64,000 nucleotides of DNA from Platynereis dumerilii (Eukaryota > Annelida > Polychaeta > Phyllodocida > Nereididae). Each line of letters starts with the position of its first letter. Position 1 is the stretch's first letter. This document shows, piece after piece, positions 1-10,269 of the stretch. The DNA is taken from the NCBI GenBank assembly GCA_026936325.1, contig JAPTHN010000005.1:58457514-58521513 (forward strand), written 5' to 3'. Both the position numbers and the translations under genes were made by a program. The notes beneath the pieces are model-generated. The model had not been told where the DNA came from. It worked only from the letters and a program-made list of their open reading frames with translations, and ran no database searches.

Positions 1-461
1 AAATGTCAGTTTCTAATGAAATGAATATTGCATGTCAAGTTCAATATATTGACAGTTCATATATACGTCCAAAGACAGAAAGAGAAAATACATGATTAAT
101 TGACAATGACATTATCATGTCAGGCTATCAGTTGACATTCAAAAGACATCTTTGGGGCCTACCACATAGTAAGCGTGGGAGTTTATTGCCTCTCTCACTG
201 ACTCTCTAGTGGCTTGACCTTAATATTTATTGTCACATGACAGAGAAAGGGTAATGTACTTAGCGTTTATGATGTCATCATTCCTAACAGTCAGCTTACT
301 AAAGGGAGTACCTACTCTTATGGCCATGTTGTCTAAATGGTTGTCTCTACTTATCAGCTTTGACTTTCCATGAGTATGTTACTGTAAGTTTATCATTGTG
401 TATTTTGTCAGGACAACTCAACTATCTGGAGAAATATCCAATGGCTTCCAAATAGTCAACC

Positions 462-530
462 CCTATAAGTCAGTAGAGTGCTCGCCTCACAAGCGAGAGA
501 CCTGGGTTCAATCCCAAGGCTGGCCATCAT
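462..530 (+). repeat. tRNA-like segment (SINE head remnant)
   Basis: An A-box-like stretch (aagtcagtagag) is followed by a perfect 5-bp anticodon-type stem CTCGC/GCGAG around the loop CTCACAA and a B-box-like GGGTTCAATCC. The anticodon position would read CAC, as in tRNA-Val. No acceptor stem can be paired and the T stem has a mismatch, so this is a tRNA-derived repeat, not a working tRNA. Copies occupy the same place in unit B (near 6,128-6,195) and, decayed, in unit C (near 18,063). Confidence 0.6.
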
Positions 531-2107
531 GTCATTCTACGACGTCGTCGTTCACATCAGACGTAAACTGGAGGTGCAGTGCGCCCAAAGTTCTAGAAAA
601 AAGTCACTGACTTAACTTGGCTGCACATGTTAAATAAAAGTATGTCTCGTACTTTAAAGCGGGAAGGGATTTTTTCATCAATATATTATAAAATTCCTAT
701 AATTAACCTAAAAAATGCTAATCATCCGTAAAACATATGCAATAATATTTTGAAAAAAAAAGTGGTCATATTCTTCGCAGAAGAGCCAGATTTTTAAAGC
801 AAACATTTGTTTTCTTGCATACCCAAGGGCCTGAGTGCCTCTTTTGCAGCTTGGTAGGATAGGATCTTATCCCCAAAATGCATTAATAACCTTGACCATA
901 ACCACATCAAGCTTGCCCGCACCCTTCATATTATTAATATTAAGATGCATTTGAATTTGCAGTTTTACTATAATTTGGTTAAATTATGAGACAACCTTTC
1001 TTTTCTGAATTCTACCAATACTTTTGACCTTGCCTAAATCAATGCATCCATCATTATGCCAAGAACAAACAGGATACATTCAAACCTACTAGTTTATTTC
1101 TTATCTCATCGTATTCTTACGCTTTATTGAATTTTAATGGATTTTAAACCAGAGATAATTATGCCAGGGTAAAGTAAATTTCTTTTCTGAGGGAGTAAGT
1201 ATTGAAATTAAAGATAAATGCATACCATCAAAGGCATATGATTAGTTAATTTCTTTTGGTTTAAAATAATAAGAATTAGGAAAAAAACTGTCCATTACAA
1301 TAACAGCATTCCAACACAGAAATAACAAACACTTCAGGGCTGAAAAACATACTTCTCTTTGTCTTTCAAAGAATTACATCTTCCTTAACACAGTAATAAT
1401 TGTTTTCATTTCTGGGCAATCTGCTAATACAAAGCAATGGTTTCTATGCCCTGGAAGCAATCCAACAGCTGCTTGTTAGGAACACCTTTGAACCAGATTG
1501 GATTAAAATGCATTTGCCTTGAGCACAACCGGATCAGGCAAATCCATGTCACCCATTTCTGTTCATCTTGCTATCATCGCTTGGATTCCAATCTTCTGCG
1601 CTATTTGCTGATTTAATCATGAAATAATAACGGAATTAATTTCCGTTGAGCTTTGTGTGAATTGGCAGAATGTGAAATCTCCAGAGAGACAATGCGGAGA
1701 GCATTGATTAAGACATAGATACACAAGTTTTTTGCCTTCAATAAAATGCAATATCATTCTACAATGTGATAGACACAAAGTACTTAGCTGAGTGAAAATC
1801 ACTAAAACGCTCCTATACTTTGTTGCATAAGCCTTAAACGCATCCTTTTAGTCAATTAGCAACATAAATATAATATACTGACAAGGTAACTTGTCCTAAG
1901 TACATTATGGCCAGAACTGAGGAGTTGCTATCCACAAAAACGCACTAACGGGGTTTATTGCATTAAAAAACTACACATAATTGCTAAAAAGCTGTTGTTC
2001 TACAAGGCAGTTTTTCAGCAGTAACTTGGAAATTTGCCAAAACTGAATGATATTAAGGAAACAAAAAGCATAATATATTATATCATTGAGCTGAAATGGA
2101 AAAAGCC

Positions 2108-2428
2108 GAAAATAGGGATGGTATTTATGTTTATGTTTTTTATGCCTCTGCAGCACCTTAGTGGGCTATATTGCGGCAGGCGATCGCCGTATGATGATGA
2201 GATGATAAGACTGGGAGTCTGGAACATACCCTATTAATTCAGGGATGCCCAGGGTCTTTCAGTTGCCCCAGCATAGAATACTGGATACAACCCGCCTCCA
2301 TTTAATGTCCCATGGGCTCGGACTAAAGTGAGTTCCCGGGGTGAGATTTGAACCCACGCCCTCAAAGCCAGTGGCCAAGCAGTCTTGACCATTAGGCCAC
2401 GGGGGAACTCTGGAAAATAGGGATGGTA
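2108..2428 (-). mobile_element. Full-length tRNA-derived SINE with 16-bp target site duplication
   Basis: The element body is 2,124-2,412. It is flanked on both sides by gaaaatagggatggta (2,108-2,123 and 2,413-2,428). Read on the minus strand it begins with a tRNA-like head: AGTTCCC pairs with GGGAACT as an acceptor stem, with an A box (TGGCCTAATGG) and a B box (GGGTTCAAATC). A tRNA-unrelated body and an A/T-rich tail follow. The matching place in unit B, near 11,940-11,954, has a single uninterrupted target, so it is the empty site. The insertion therefore occurred in unit A after the A/B duplication. A second, 5'-truncated copy of the same family lies inside the LINE at 9,136-9,350. Confidence 0.93.
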
Positions 2429-3728
2429 AACATGAGATTTGACAGTAATGCTAGTATTTGACAGTAAAGATTTGACAGTAAAGTTATTGTTATTGTTATT
2501 GCCCAATAGGGAAGAACAGCTGTCTTTGTGTTCTTCATATAAGGGCACAATGGAACATCCACTCGAACAAAATAGTCCCAAGCTGAGAAAAATAAGAAGT
2601 TATGTGACAGTTTGGATGTGTACCTCTATCTGTCCAACACAAGATTACCTGATAAAGCCTCTGAGATACTGCTGAGTTACTGGGCCATTAAAGCAGAATC
2701 AGATAAGGATAATGGTCACTGGGCCGCAATGACAATAATAATTGATTATTTATGTCATATACTATATCACACAACTTTAATGAAGCAGACAAAGTTTTAT
2801 CAGGATTGAAACAGACAAAGTTTTATCAGGATTGAAGCGTGTCTCACTTTTACCAATGCAGACTTAGGGTGACCCTATCCAATACATGTTTGTGAAATAG
2901 CTTACACATAGAAGAACAAGTGACACTAAAACGAGAGTTACAAGACTATACCGCTCTCCAAACAAAATGTTGTTCCACTTGACCTACTTTTTTCAAACAC
3001 TTGTGATCCTCCATTAATTCTAACTGCTTTAGGCATTATATTGCGATATTTGATCTTCTGATTTCACAAAAAGTTTCGCTTTTGTGGAAAATTGCTTGGA
3101 AGCAAAAACTTGCACGGCTTTAGCCAGTCTCCCTGTTGAAAATTACATTCAGTTCTGAGGCTAACGCCCTGACCTCACGGGAAGTACTTTTGGTAATCGC
3201 TTGTATTACAAAGACTAAGCAGTTTGAGGTAGTGCACTTAAAATATGGCATTGATGCCCGCGATTTTGTAGACAAAGAGACGAAAAGAGCAATAAAATAA
3301 AATAAAATTAATGGAAGATATAGTGGGAAGACTTCGCAACTACTTTTCTGGATTAATTGTAGAAATCACCTTCTCCGGAAACCTCTTAAATTTCTGATGG
3401 GATAAAAGTACACACAGCTTTCTTGATTCTAGATCTGAAGCAGAATTTAGCCATTTAGTTTCAGATTATTAATGAGTTTGAAATACATTTTAGTCAGTGA
3501 GCCACACCCTGTACTTAGATTAATATCAAAATTAGCTTTGAAAATGGACTTTTGATTGAGCAAGCAAGGACTGCTAGCCGATAGTTAAATATCTCTGGAA
3601 ATTTATTTTTAGCGTTTCTATTTTTGGTCGCACAACTCACATAGTCTACATGATTCCGGCATCCTCCAAGATATCATTTATGGGAAATAAATTAAGTGCA
3701 TTGGCGCATGTTCCAAAATAATTATTCA

Positions 3729-4230
3729 CTCCTGGGCAAAAAAAAGGACCTATCTAGAAGTCGATTTCATTTTGTTAGGCTTTGATTTTAACAGGATATA
3801 CACATCGAAAAAGCTTCATTTCCTGTCACTTAATCAACATATACAATGTCGTAGTATTAAATTGCTTTTTATCGTGACTTTTTAAGCAGAACAGTTTTTT
3901 GGCTGCAGTTCCTGACAACTTGGACCACTGAAAAATGTGCATATTTTCCCATTCCGTTTCACTGCCTTCCAAAGCTCCTCAGTGTTACTAGGTTTATACA
4001 TTCTTAGATTAACATCAGTAATAGCAAACAAGTTCTGAAATTAGTTGAAATTTGGACTTTGTCAAAAGTGGTAGTGGAAGAATTATGGTGTGGCGAGCCT
4101 TTTCAAGCACTCTTCTGAGGTATCAAATATCATCTAAGCTTCTAAGTATGTAATAAGAATGTATCAAGGCGTGCTGTCGACCAGTTTTTTTCTGGTTGAA
4201 AATGTACAAAATATGCTGTTCCAGGATGAC
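3729..4230. mobile_element. Fragment of a TIR-type DNA element (CTCCTGGGC family)
   Basis: Unit A departs from unit B at about 3,729 with ctcctgggcaaaaaaaa and rejoins it near 4,231. The same sequence occurs reversed at about 49,012-49,497 in array 2, where it is one arm of an inverted pair. That identifies it as a dispersed repeat and not unit sequence. It replaces about 1.1 kb present in unit B (roughly 13,290-14,395), so the insertion came with, or was followed by, a deletion. No open reading frame of note is present. Confidence 0.6.
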
Positions 4231-4241
4231 AAGCTAATCCC

Positions 4242-4394
4242 CTGTTGATCTCCTCTCGTAGGTCCATCATCTGAGCGAAGGCAATTAGTCAAGACAACCT
4301 TTGACACCGATCCTCTTTGTCCATCTGTGTTAGTATTAAGAGCTAATGGCCTGAGGCAAGATGCCAGTGTCCCCTTCCTCTCTACTTTCTGCCT
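4242..4394 (-). pseudogene. Exon-like segment, unit A copy, donor site lost
   Basis: This is the unit A counterpart of the minus-strand candidate exons at 14,399-14,551 and 29,133-29,284. It has the same 153-nt length as the unit B copy and is open for 51 codons in the shared frame, including the core LASCLRPLALNT and DGQRGSVSKVVL. On the minus strand the upstream AG is kept. At the other end CAG is followed by GGGATT instead of the GTGARA of the other copies, so the 5' splice site is gone. I do not recognise the protein. Confidence 0.35.
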
Positions 4395-6127
4395 CTATAT
4401 AGAGGCCAACCTTTTATGTTATCATAGTTATAGACTGACATACTTGCTCTGTATTCCGCTACTACAAACACATACTTAATGAATCTGATTTTCCTTCTCA
4501 ATAATAACCAGTTAATCAAAAATATACAAAAGGCAGAGTCAGGAAGAAACATGTAAACCAGCGCCTAGGAGAGACGTCTCGCTGACAGATATGCATGTCA
4601 TTACAATTTTTATATTGCTATGACTAAAGAACTCAATAATCCTACAAGTAAGTGTGACAATATACTTTTTGTCATGCAAAAACTCATTTCAGGCAGCAAA
4701 TTTGTGGTCAGGTTATTTGGGACAGGAGGGAGCTTGTCAGACAGCTTGTCACGTTGGTAAATTGCACTGGTGAACACAACTGGCCGCTGGAGAAAGTCTA
4801 GGAAATGAAACTTTTAACATCTAAAAATAGCCATAGGTCAAAGAAGCTATACAATGCATACATACACAGTACAAAACTGAAAAATAGAGAAAAAATAGAC
4901 ATAGCTGATCACATTTTTATTCCTAGATTAAATGGTAATCATGCAAAAAGTTGTCTGATTGAATCTGCCCAATGCAAATGCCCACACTTTCAAATAAAAT
5001 CCCTCTGTATTTGGGTTTAACTTACACTTGTCTTATCTCAGTAAGCCAAACATAGTTCCACACAAGACATTGTCATTAGTATTTTCAAAAAGCTACAAAT
5101 TCTCAAACTAAGCCAATTATGAGTAGTGTAGTCTCTGAACTTTAATGATTTAATTATTCTACAACAGAAATGTTCTGATGTTTCTCATTGTGTATGGATT
5201 GTAACAATGTACAGTGACACCTTTAAATAATTGTTTGCTTAACTAGTAAATTGAGCATGGCAATTGTACATTATCAATAATTATTTATATACAGAGACGT
5301 TTAGAGATGATTAATGGCCTCATTCATTGAATTCTGATTTGACAAAGGATAAAAACAGAATTCAGCCCTCTAGTGTGAATGAAGCCCTAAACTCCTCAGC
5401 AAAGGCAACATTATTTGAACAGTCATAAATGAATTGTAAATAGTGGCAACAGATTTAGGCTGCAATTTAGAATCAATTAGACAAATGTATCACTCACAGC
5501 TGTTTTTGATGGCCATATTTTGCTATAATTTTCCCATGTCATATTTCTGTAGCAAATTTTATCCCAGTAGTGAAAGATGCTGGTTCTATATCAAGAATCA
5601 CACCTTCAAAGGATTCTGCAGTATTCTCATCCCAAATTCCATATACCATAAAAATGTCAGTTTCAAATGAAATGAATATTGCATGTCAAGTTCAATATAT
5701 TTAAAGTTCATATATGTGTCCAAAGACAGAAAGAGAAAATACATGATTAATTGACAATGACATTATCATGTCAGGCTATCAGTTGACATTCAAAAGACAT
5801 CTTTGGGGCCTACCACATAGTAAGCGTGGGAGTTTATTGCCTCTCTCACTGACTCTCTAGTGGCTTGACCTTAACATTTATTGTCACATGACAGAGAAAG
5901 GGCAATGTACTTAGCGTTTATGATGTCATCATTCCTAACAGTCAGCTTACTAAAGGAAGTATCTACTCTTACGGCCATTTTGTCTAAATGGTTGTCTATA
6001 CTTATCAGCTTTGACTTTCCATGAGTATGTTACTGTAAGTTTATCATTGTGTATTTTGTCAGGACAATTCAACTATATGGAGAAATATCTGGAGAAATAT
6101 CCAATGGCTTCCAAATAGTCAACCCCT

Positions 6128-6195
6128 ATAAGTCAGTAGAGTGCTTGCCTCACAAGCGAGAGACCTGGGTTCAATCCCAAGGCTGGCCATCATGT
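6128..6195 (+). repeat. tRNA-like segment, unit B copy
   Basis: This is the counterpart of the segment at 462-530, with the same CTCACAA loop and GGGTTCAATCC B-box-like sequence. One change in the anticodon stem (GCTTGCC instead of GCTCGCC) weakens the fold further. It is inherited with the array unit and is not an independent insertion. Confidence 0.55.
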
Positions 6196-6355
6196 CATTC
6201 TACGACGTTGTCGTTCACATCAGACGTAAACTGGAGGTGCAGTGGGCCCAAAGTTCTAGAAAAAAGTCACTGACTTAGCTGGGCCGCACATGTTAAATAA
6301 AAGTATGTCTCGTACTTTAAAGCGGAAAGAGATTTTTTCATCAAAAGCTATTGAA

Positions 6356-7048
6356 ATGAACCAACATGTGTCAGCCGAGCAGATCCGAACAAGCTACTCC
6401 TCCTACGATGCCATGGACCTCGCCAAAAATGTAGACACAGATAACAGATGGCAAGACATGAAGAAAAGTGTTATGTATCAACTGTTAAGCGTGAAAGGCA
6501 GTGTATGTGATATCTTCAGAGACAAACTACAGTCGTCTGGAGGAAACCTGCTGGTGGAAGATACACCACACGAATACTGGGGCCAGGGAAAGCTTGGAGA
6601 AGGACTCAATATGATGGGACGTCTTCTGATGACCCTGAGGGACAGTAATGATTTCCAAAGTCCCAAACGGCTTCATGCCCATGGCAACTCTCCCTCTCGA
6701 AACCATGGACCCCTTCCCCCTCGAAACCGTGGACCCCTTCCCCCTCGAAACCGTGGACCCCCTCCCCCTCGTAACCAGAGTACCTTTCCCTCTCGCAGCC
6801 ATGCAACCACTTCGTCTCACGGCCACCAAACCTTTCCATCTCGAAGTCAAAGCTGGCATCACTCTTTGAATAATGCCAGTTATAGTCAAGGACGACTGCA
6901 AACATCTACAGGATCGACAAACCGAGATGTAAACTGTTGGTATTGTGGAGAACAAAACCATGTCCATCAAACATGCAGGCATGGCAAACCAATCCCGTGC
7001 TTCAAATGTGGTGAGGATGGCCACAAAAGTAAGTTCTGCTATCGCTAG
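6356..7048 (+). CDS. LINE N-terminal region: P/R-rich linker and two CCHC zinc knuckles
   Basis: This 230-residue frame corresponds to the nucleic-acid-binding (ORF1-like) part of a LINE. The middle carries Pro/Arg-rich repeats from an approximately 24-bp tandem repeat (about 6,700-6,775). The C-terminal part has two perfect CX2CX4HX4C knuckles, CWYCGEQNHVHQTC and CFKCGEDGHKSKFC. I start at the ATG at 6,356 because the open frame upstream (from 6,290) is flanking unit DNA lying outside the insertion. The frame ends at a single TAG (7,046-7,048) and then continues in the same frame, without a gap, into the endonuclease region. The family's ancestral state may therefore be one long ORF, or the TAG may be read through; sequence alone cannot tell. 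Confidence 0.85.
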   Translation: MNQHVSAEQIRTSYSSYDAMDLAKNVDTDNRWQDMKKSVMYQLLSVKGSVCDIFRDKLQSSGGNLLVEDTPHEYWGQGKLGEGLNMMGRLLMTLRDSNDFQSPKRLHAHGNSPSRNHGPLPPRNRGPLPPRNRGPPPPRNQSTFPSRSHATTSSHGHQTFPSRSQSWHHSLNNASYSQGRLQTSTGSTNRDVNCWYCGEQNHVHQTCRHGKPIPCFKCGEDGHKSKFCYR

Positions 7049-9135
7049 GTCTATGGCCATGAAGATCGGGCCGAGGACTCTCTTCTGACAGAGGAATGTA
7101 CTGACTCTTCTACATCACTCCTTGAAGATGCTGAAGCAGCCCAGCCCGCATCAGGTTTCGAAAACCTCACGGAATTCAGGAAAAAACATTCAGATAAGCT
7201 TCTGTTTGCTCATCTAAATATTAATAGCATTAGGCATAAACTGCATGATATATCTTTGATTTTAAATTCTACTGACATTTTATGTATAACAGAGACAAAA
7301 CTTGATGCTAGTTTCCCATGTGCTCAATTTAAATTTCAAAACTATGTGACTTACCGAAAAGATAGAAACTCATCTGGTGGAGGCATCATGATATATGTGA
7401 ACAGTGCTATACCAAGTAGAATCAGGGACGATCTGGCTCCCAACAGCCATGAAGTTGAATGTGTAGTACTTGAAATCATTTTAAACAAAGAAAAGATATT
7501 TTTGATTGTTATGTATAAACCTCCCAAGGTTAATGATATGACACTGATTAGCACAATGTCTACTATTCTAGATAAATGTATGCTAGAAAGTAAATGTTTG
7601 TATATTGTTGGTGACCTAAATGTAAATTTAATGAATTATCCAAATCCATTATGTGATGTATTTGACTCTTATAATCTAAAGAATGTCATAACAGAGCCTA
7701 CATGTTTTAAGAGTACTGTTAACCCAACGTTACTTGATCCAATTATCACAAATAATCCAAGAAAATTATCAGGTTATCTCAATGCTTGTATAGGGGTCAG
7801 TGACTTTCATAATATTGTATGTGCTGCAACTAGAGTAAGATGTCCACGTTTCACTCCTCAGCTTATAACATACAGATCATATAAAAAGTTTGATGAGTCA
7901 AAGTATGTTCAAGACTTAAGCTATGCCCCCTTCCATGTTGGTACAATTTTTGATGATGTCAATGATGTTATGTGGTTTCACAATAGAATGCTTGCTGACA
8001 TAGTTGAAACCCATGCTCCTTCCAAGAAAAAGCTTATAAAAAGAAAACAAGTGCCTTATATGAATGGAAAATTGAGGAAGGCAATAAATGTGAAGGCAAT
8101 GTTAAGACGAAAATTTAATAAGGGCAAAACACAATATCATTGGGAAAAGTATAAGAAGCAACGTAATTATGTCAACAGTTTGAAAAGAGAATCAATGCTA
8201 ATATACTTCAAAGAAAGGTGCCTCAAGACAAACAATGTTCGTGACTTTTGGAATACTATTTCACCTTTCATTACTGACAAAAATTCTTCATCAAACTACA
8301 ATATTCCTCTTCTTGAAGATAGTGAAATTATTTCTGACCAAGAGAAGGTTGCAAATATTTTTAATAATTACTTTATAAACATAACCAAAAATTTGGCTGA
8401 GCCATCAATTGTCACTGATATGACAACAGCTGATCTTGTGGATCATTACGCCAATCATACAAGTATAGCATGGATCAAAAATAGCATTGATCAGCTAAGT
8501 TTCTCTTTTCAACCTGTAACAAACAAACAAGTTAATGATAAACTCAAAGGATTAAAAACAAAGAAAGCTCCTGGGTTTGATGGTATCCCGGCTAAACTGT
8601 TGAAATTGGGGGCAGATGAAATCAGTCCCAATCTATGTTTTCTTATAAACACAAGCCTAAGACAAGGGGTATACCCAAGTATGTTAAAACATGCTGAAAT
8701 AGTACCTTTATTCAAAAAGAATGATAAATTGAACAAAATGAATTTCAGACCAGTAAGTATCTTGATTAGTTTATCTAAAATTCTTGAAGGTCTGTTGTGT
8801 GACCAGCTGATGTCATTTTTTCAAGATGTCCTCTGTAGAGAACTCTCAGCATATAGGAAATATTATGGTTGCAACAATGTTTTATTACAATGTGTTGAAC
8901 AATGGAAAAAAGCCTTAGATAATGGCAACACAGTTGGTTGTGTTTTAATGGACTTGTCAAAAGCTTTCGACAGTATTCCCCATGGTCTAGTTATTGCTAA
9001 GTTAGCAGCATATGGTGTAAATCTATCATCTTGTGAATACCTTCGTAGTTACTTAATGAATAGAAAACAAAGAGTAAAAATTGGATCCTCCAGAAGTGTA
9101 TGGCTGGATATGGAAAGGGGCGTTCCCCAGGGGTC
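7049..9135 (+). pseudogene. LINE endonuclease and 5' half of reverse transcriptase
   Basis: The frame runs directly on from the TAG at 7,046. No ATG is needed if it is part of a polyprotein. The apurinic-type endonuclease starts near 7,200 (AHLNINSIRHKL), followed by ITETKLD, SSGGGIMIYV, YIVGDLN and the SDFHNIV motif. The reverse transcriptase follows, with TKKAPGFDGIPAKLLK, NFRPVSIL, MDLSKAFDSIPH (catalytic Asp near 8,970) and GVPQGS. The frame is cut inside the GVPQGS block by a SINE (9,136-9,350). After the insertion the reading frame is lost, so no complete reverse transcriptase can be made from this copy. Confidence 0.92.
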
Positions 9136-9362
9136 TTGTTTGTTTGTTTGTTTGTTTGTTTGTGTTTTACGCCTCTGCAGCACCTTAGTGGGCTATATCG
9201 AGGCAGGCGATCGCCGTATGATGATGAGATGAGAAGACTGTGAGTCCGGTACATACCCTATTAATTCAGGGATGCCCAGGGTCTTTCAGTTGCCCCAGCA
9301 TAGAACACTGGATACAACCCACCTCCATTTAATGTCCCATGGGCTCGGACTCCCCAGGGGTC
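9124..9362 (-). mobile_element. 5'-truncated SINE inserted in the LINE reverse transcriptase
   Basis: The body, 9,136-9,350, is flanked by perfect 12-bp copies of tccccaggggtc (9,124-9,135 and 9,351-9,362). It is nearly identical to the inner part of the SINE at 2,124-2,412 but lacks the tRNA head, and it ends at the same 'gtccgagcccatggg' region. Read on the minus strand the 3' tail is (CAAA)n, seen on the plus strand as tandem TTTG near 9,137-9,162. The target is the codon run for GVPQGS. The insertion postdates the LINE, which itself postdates the A/B duplication. Confidence 0.95.
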
Positions 9363-10269
9363 ACTGACCGGCCCAGTTTTATTTAATATTTTCGTGAATG
9401 ATTTGATCCTTTCTCTTAAAGATAAATGTTACTTATATAATTACGCAGATGATAACACGCTGGCTTACATTCACAAAGATCCACAGGTAGTGAAAAGAAA
9501 TCTTGAAGATGTTTCACACTGTGCATTGAGATGGTTCAAATGCAATTTTATGGAAGCAAATCCCTCAAAATTTCAAACAATGGTTTTGAGTAGAAATAAG
9601 TGTGATGTATTGTTTAATATTGATGGCAATGTTCTCAAACCAACAAACTGTGTTAAGCTGTTAGGAGTGAAATTAGATGACCAATTGACCTTTAATGAAC
9701 ACGTTAAAACTATAACTGTGAAATGTGCTAGGCAGATTGGTGCTATGGGTAGACTGTCAAAAATGTTAGATGTCTCCTGCAAACAAAAGATCTTGGATGC
9801 ATTTGTACTCTCTAATTTTAACTACTGTACGCCTGTCTATCACTTCTGTACAATTGGAAATGCCAGGAAAATGGAGAAATTATTAGAAAGAGCTCTGAGG
9901 TATGTTTATTTAGATTTTGAAAGTACTTATGATATCTTATTACTTAAATCAGGCAAATCAATGTTATATGTTAATAGATTAAAAGATGTTCTGATGTCGG
10001 TGTATAAAATCATGAATGACTTGATGCCACCAATAGATCCAGGAATGTTTGAAGTTAGCCAATCAGTTTATGATATGAGGTATTTGAAGTTAAAACCACC
10101 TGCATACAAAACTATACGATATGGTCGTAATTCATTATGTTACCAAGGTGCTAAGTTATATAATGAACTGTGTCTAACATCTCAAGTTAACTGTCTAAAT
10201 GAGTTTAAATGTTTAATTAGACGATGGAATCCAAAGTGTGCATGTGGTTCATGTTTGTTATGTCTTTAG
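9351..10269 (+). pseudogene. LINE reverse transcriptase, 3' half
   Basis: The sequence resumes directly after the SINE with SLTGPVLFNIFVNDL, the continuation of the interrupted block, then the catalytic YADD (9,442-9,453). About 270 residues typical of the region after the polymerase domain follow: CVKLLGVKLDDQL, LSNFNYCTPVYHF and LLERALRYVYLDF. It ends at 10,269 with WNPKCACGSCLLCL, a Cys-rich tail. No internal stops are present. The 3' UTR (10,270-10,495) is AT-rich. Confidence 0.92.

Larger units (their letters stand above)
1..5651. repeat. Array 1, unit A (tandem segmental duplication)
   Basis: The first base lines up with base 5,652, and the two stretches stay alignable across about 5.6 kb with few differences. 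The window therefore opens at the start of a head-to-tail tandem unit. Apart from the SINE at 2,124-2,412, the transposon fragment near 3,729-4,230, a tRNA-like segment near 462-530 and an exon-like segment at 4,242-4,394, the unit is AT-rich sequence with no gene that I recognise. Short open frames inside it are not preserved between units. Confidence 0.9.

Noticed and set aside
462-530. tRNA-Val(CAC) gene
   Set aside because: No acceptor stem, a mismatched T stem, and three copies bound to the array unit; a SINE-type remnant is the better reading.
6290-6355. Upstream extension of the zinc-knuckle ORF (starts with MLNKSMSRTLKRKE)
   Set aside because: The same bases occur in unit A without the LINE, so this part is flanking unit DNA that happens to be open in frame.
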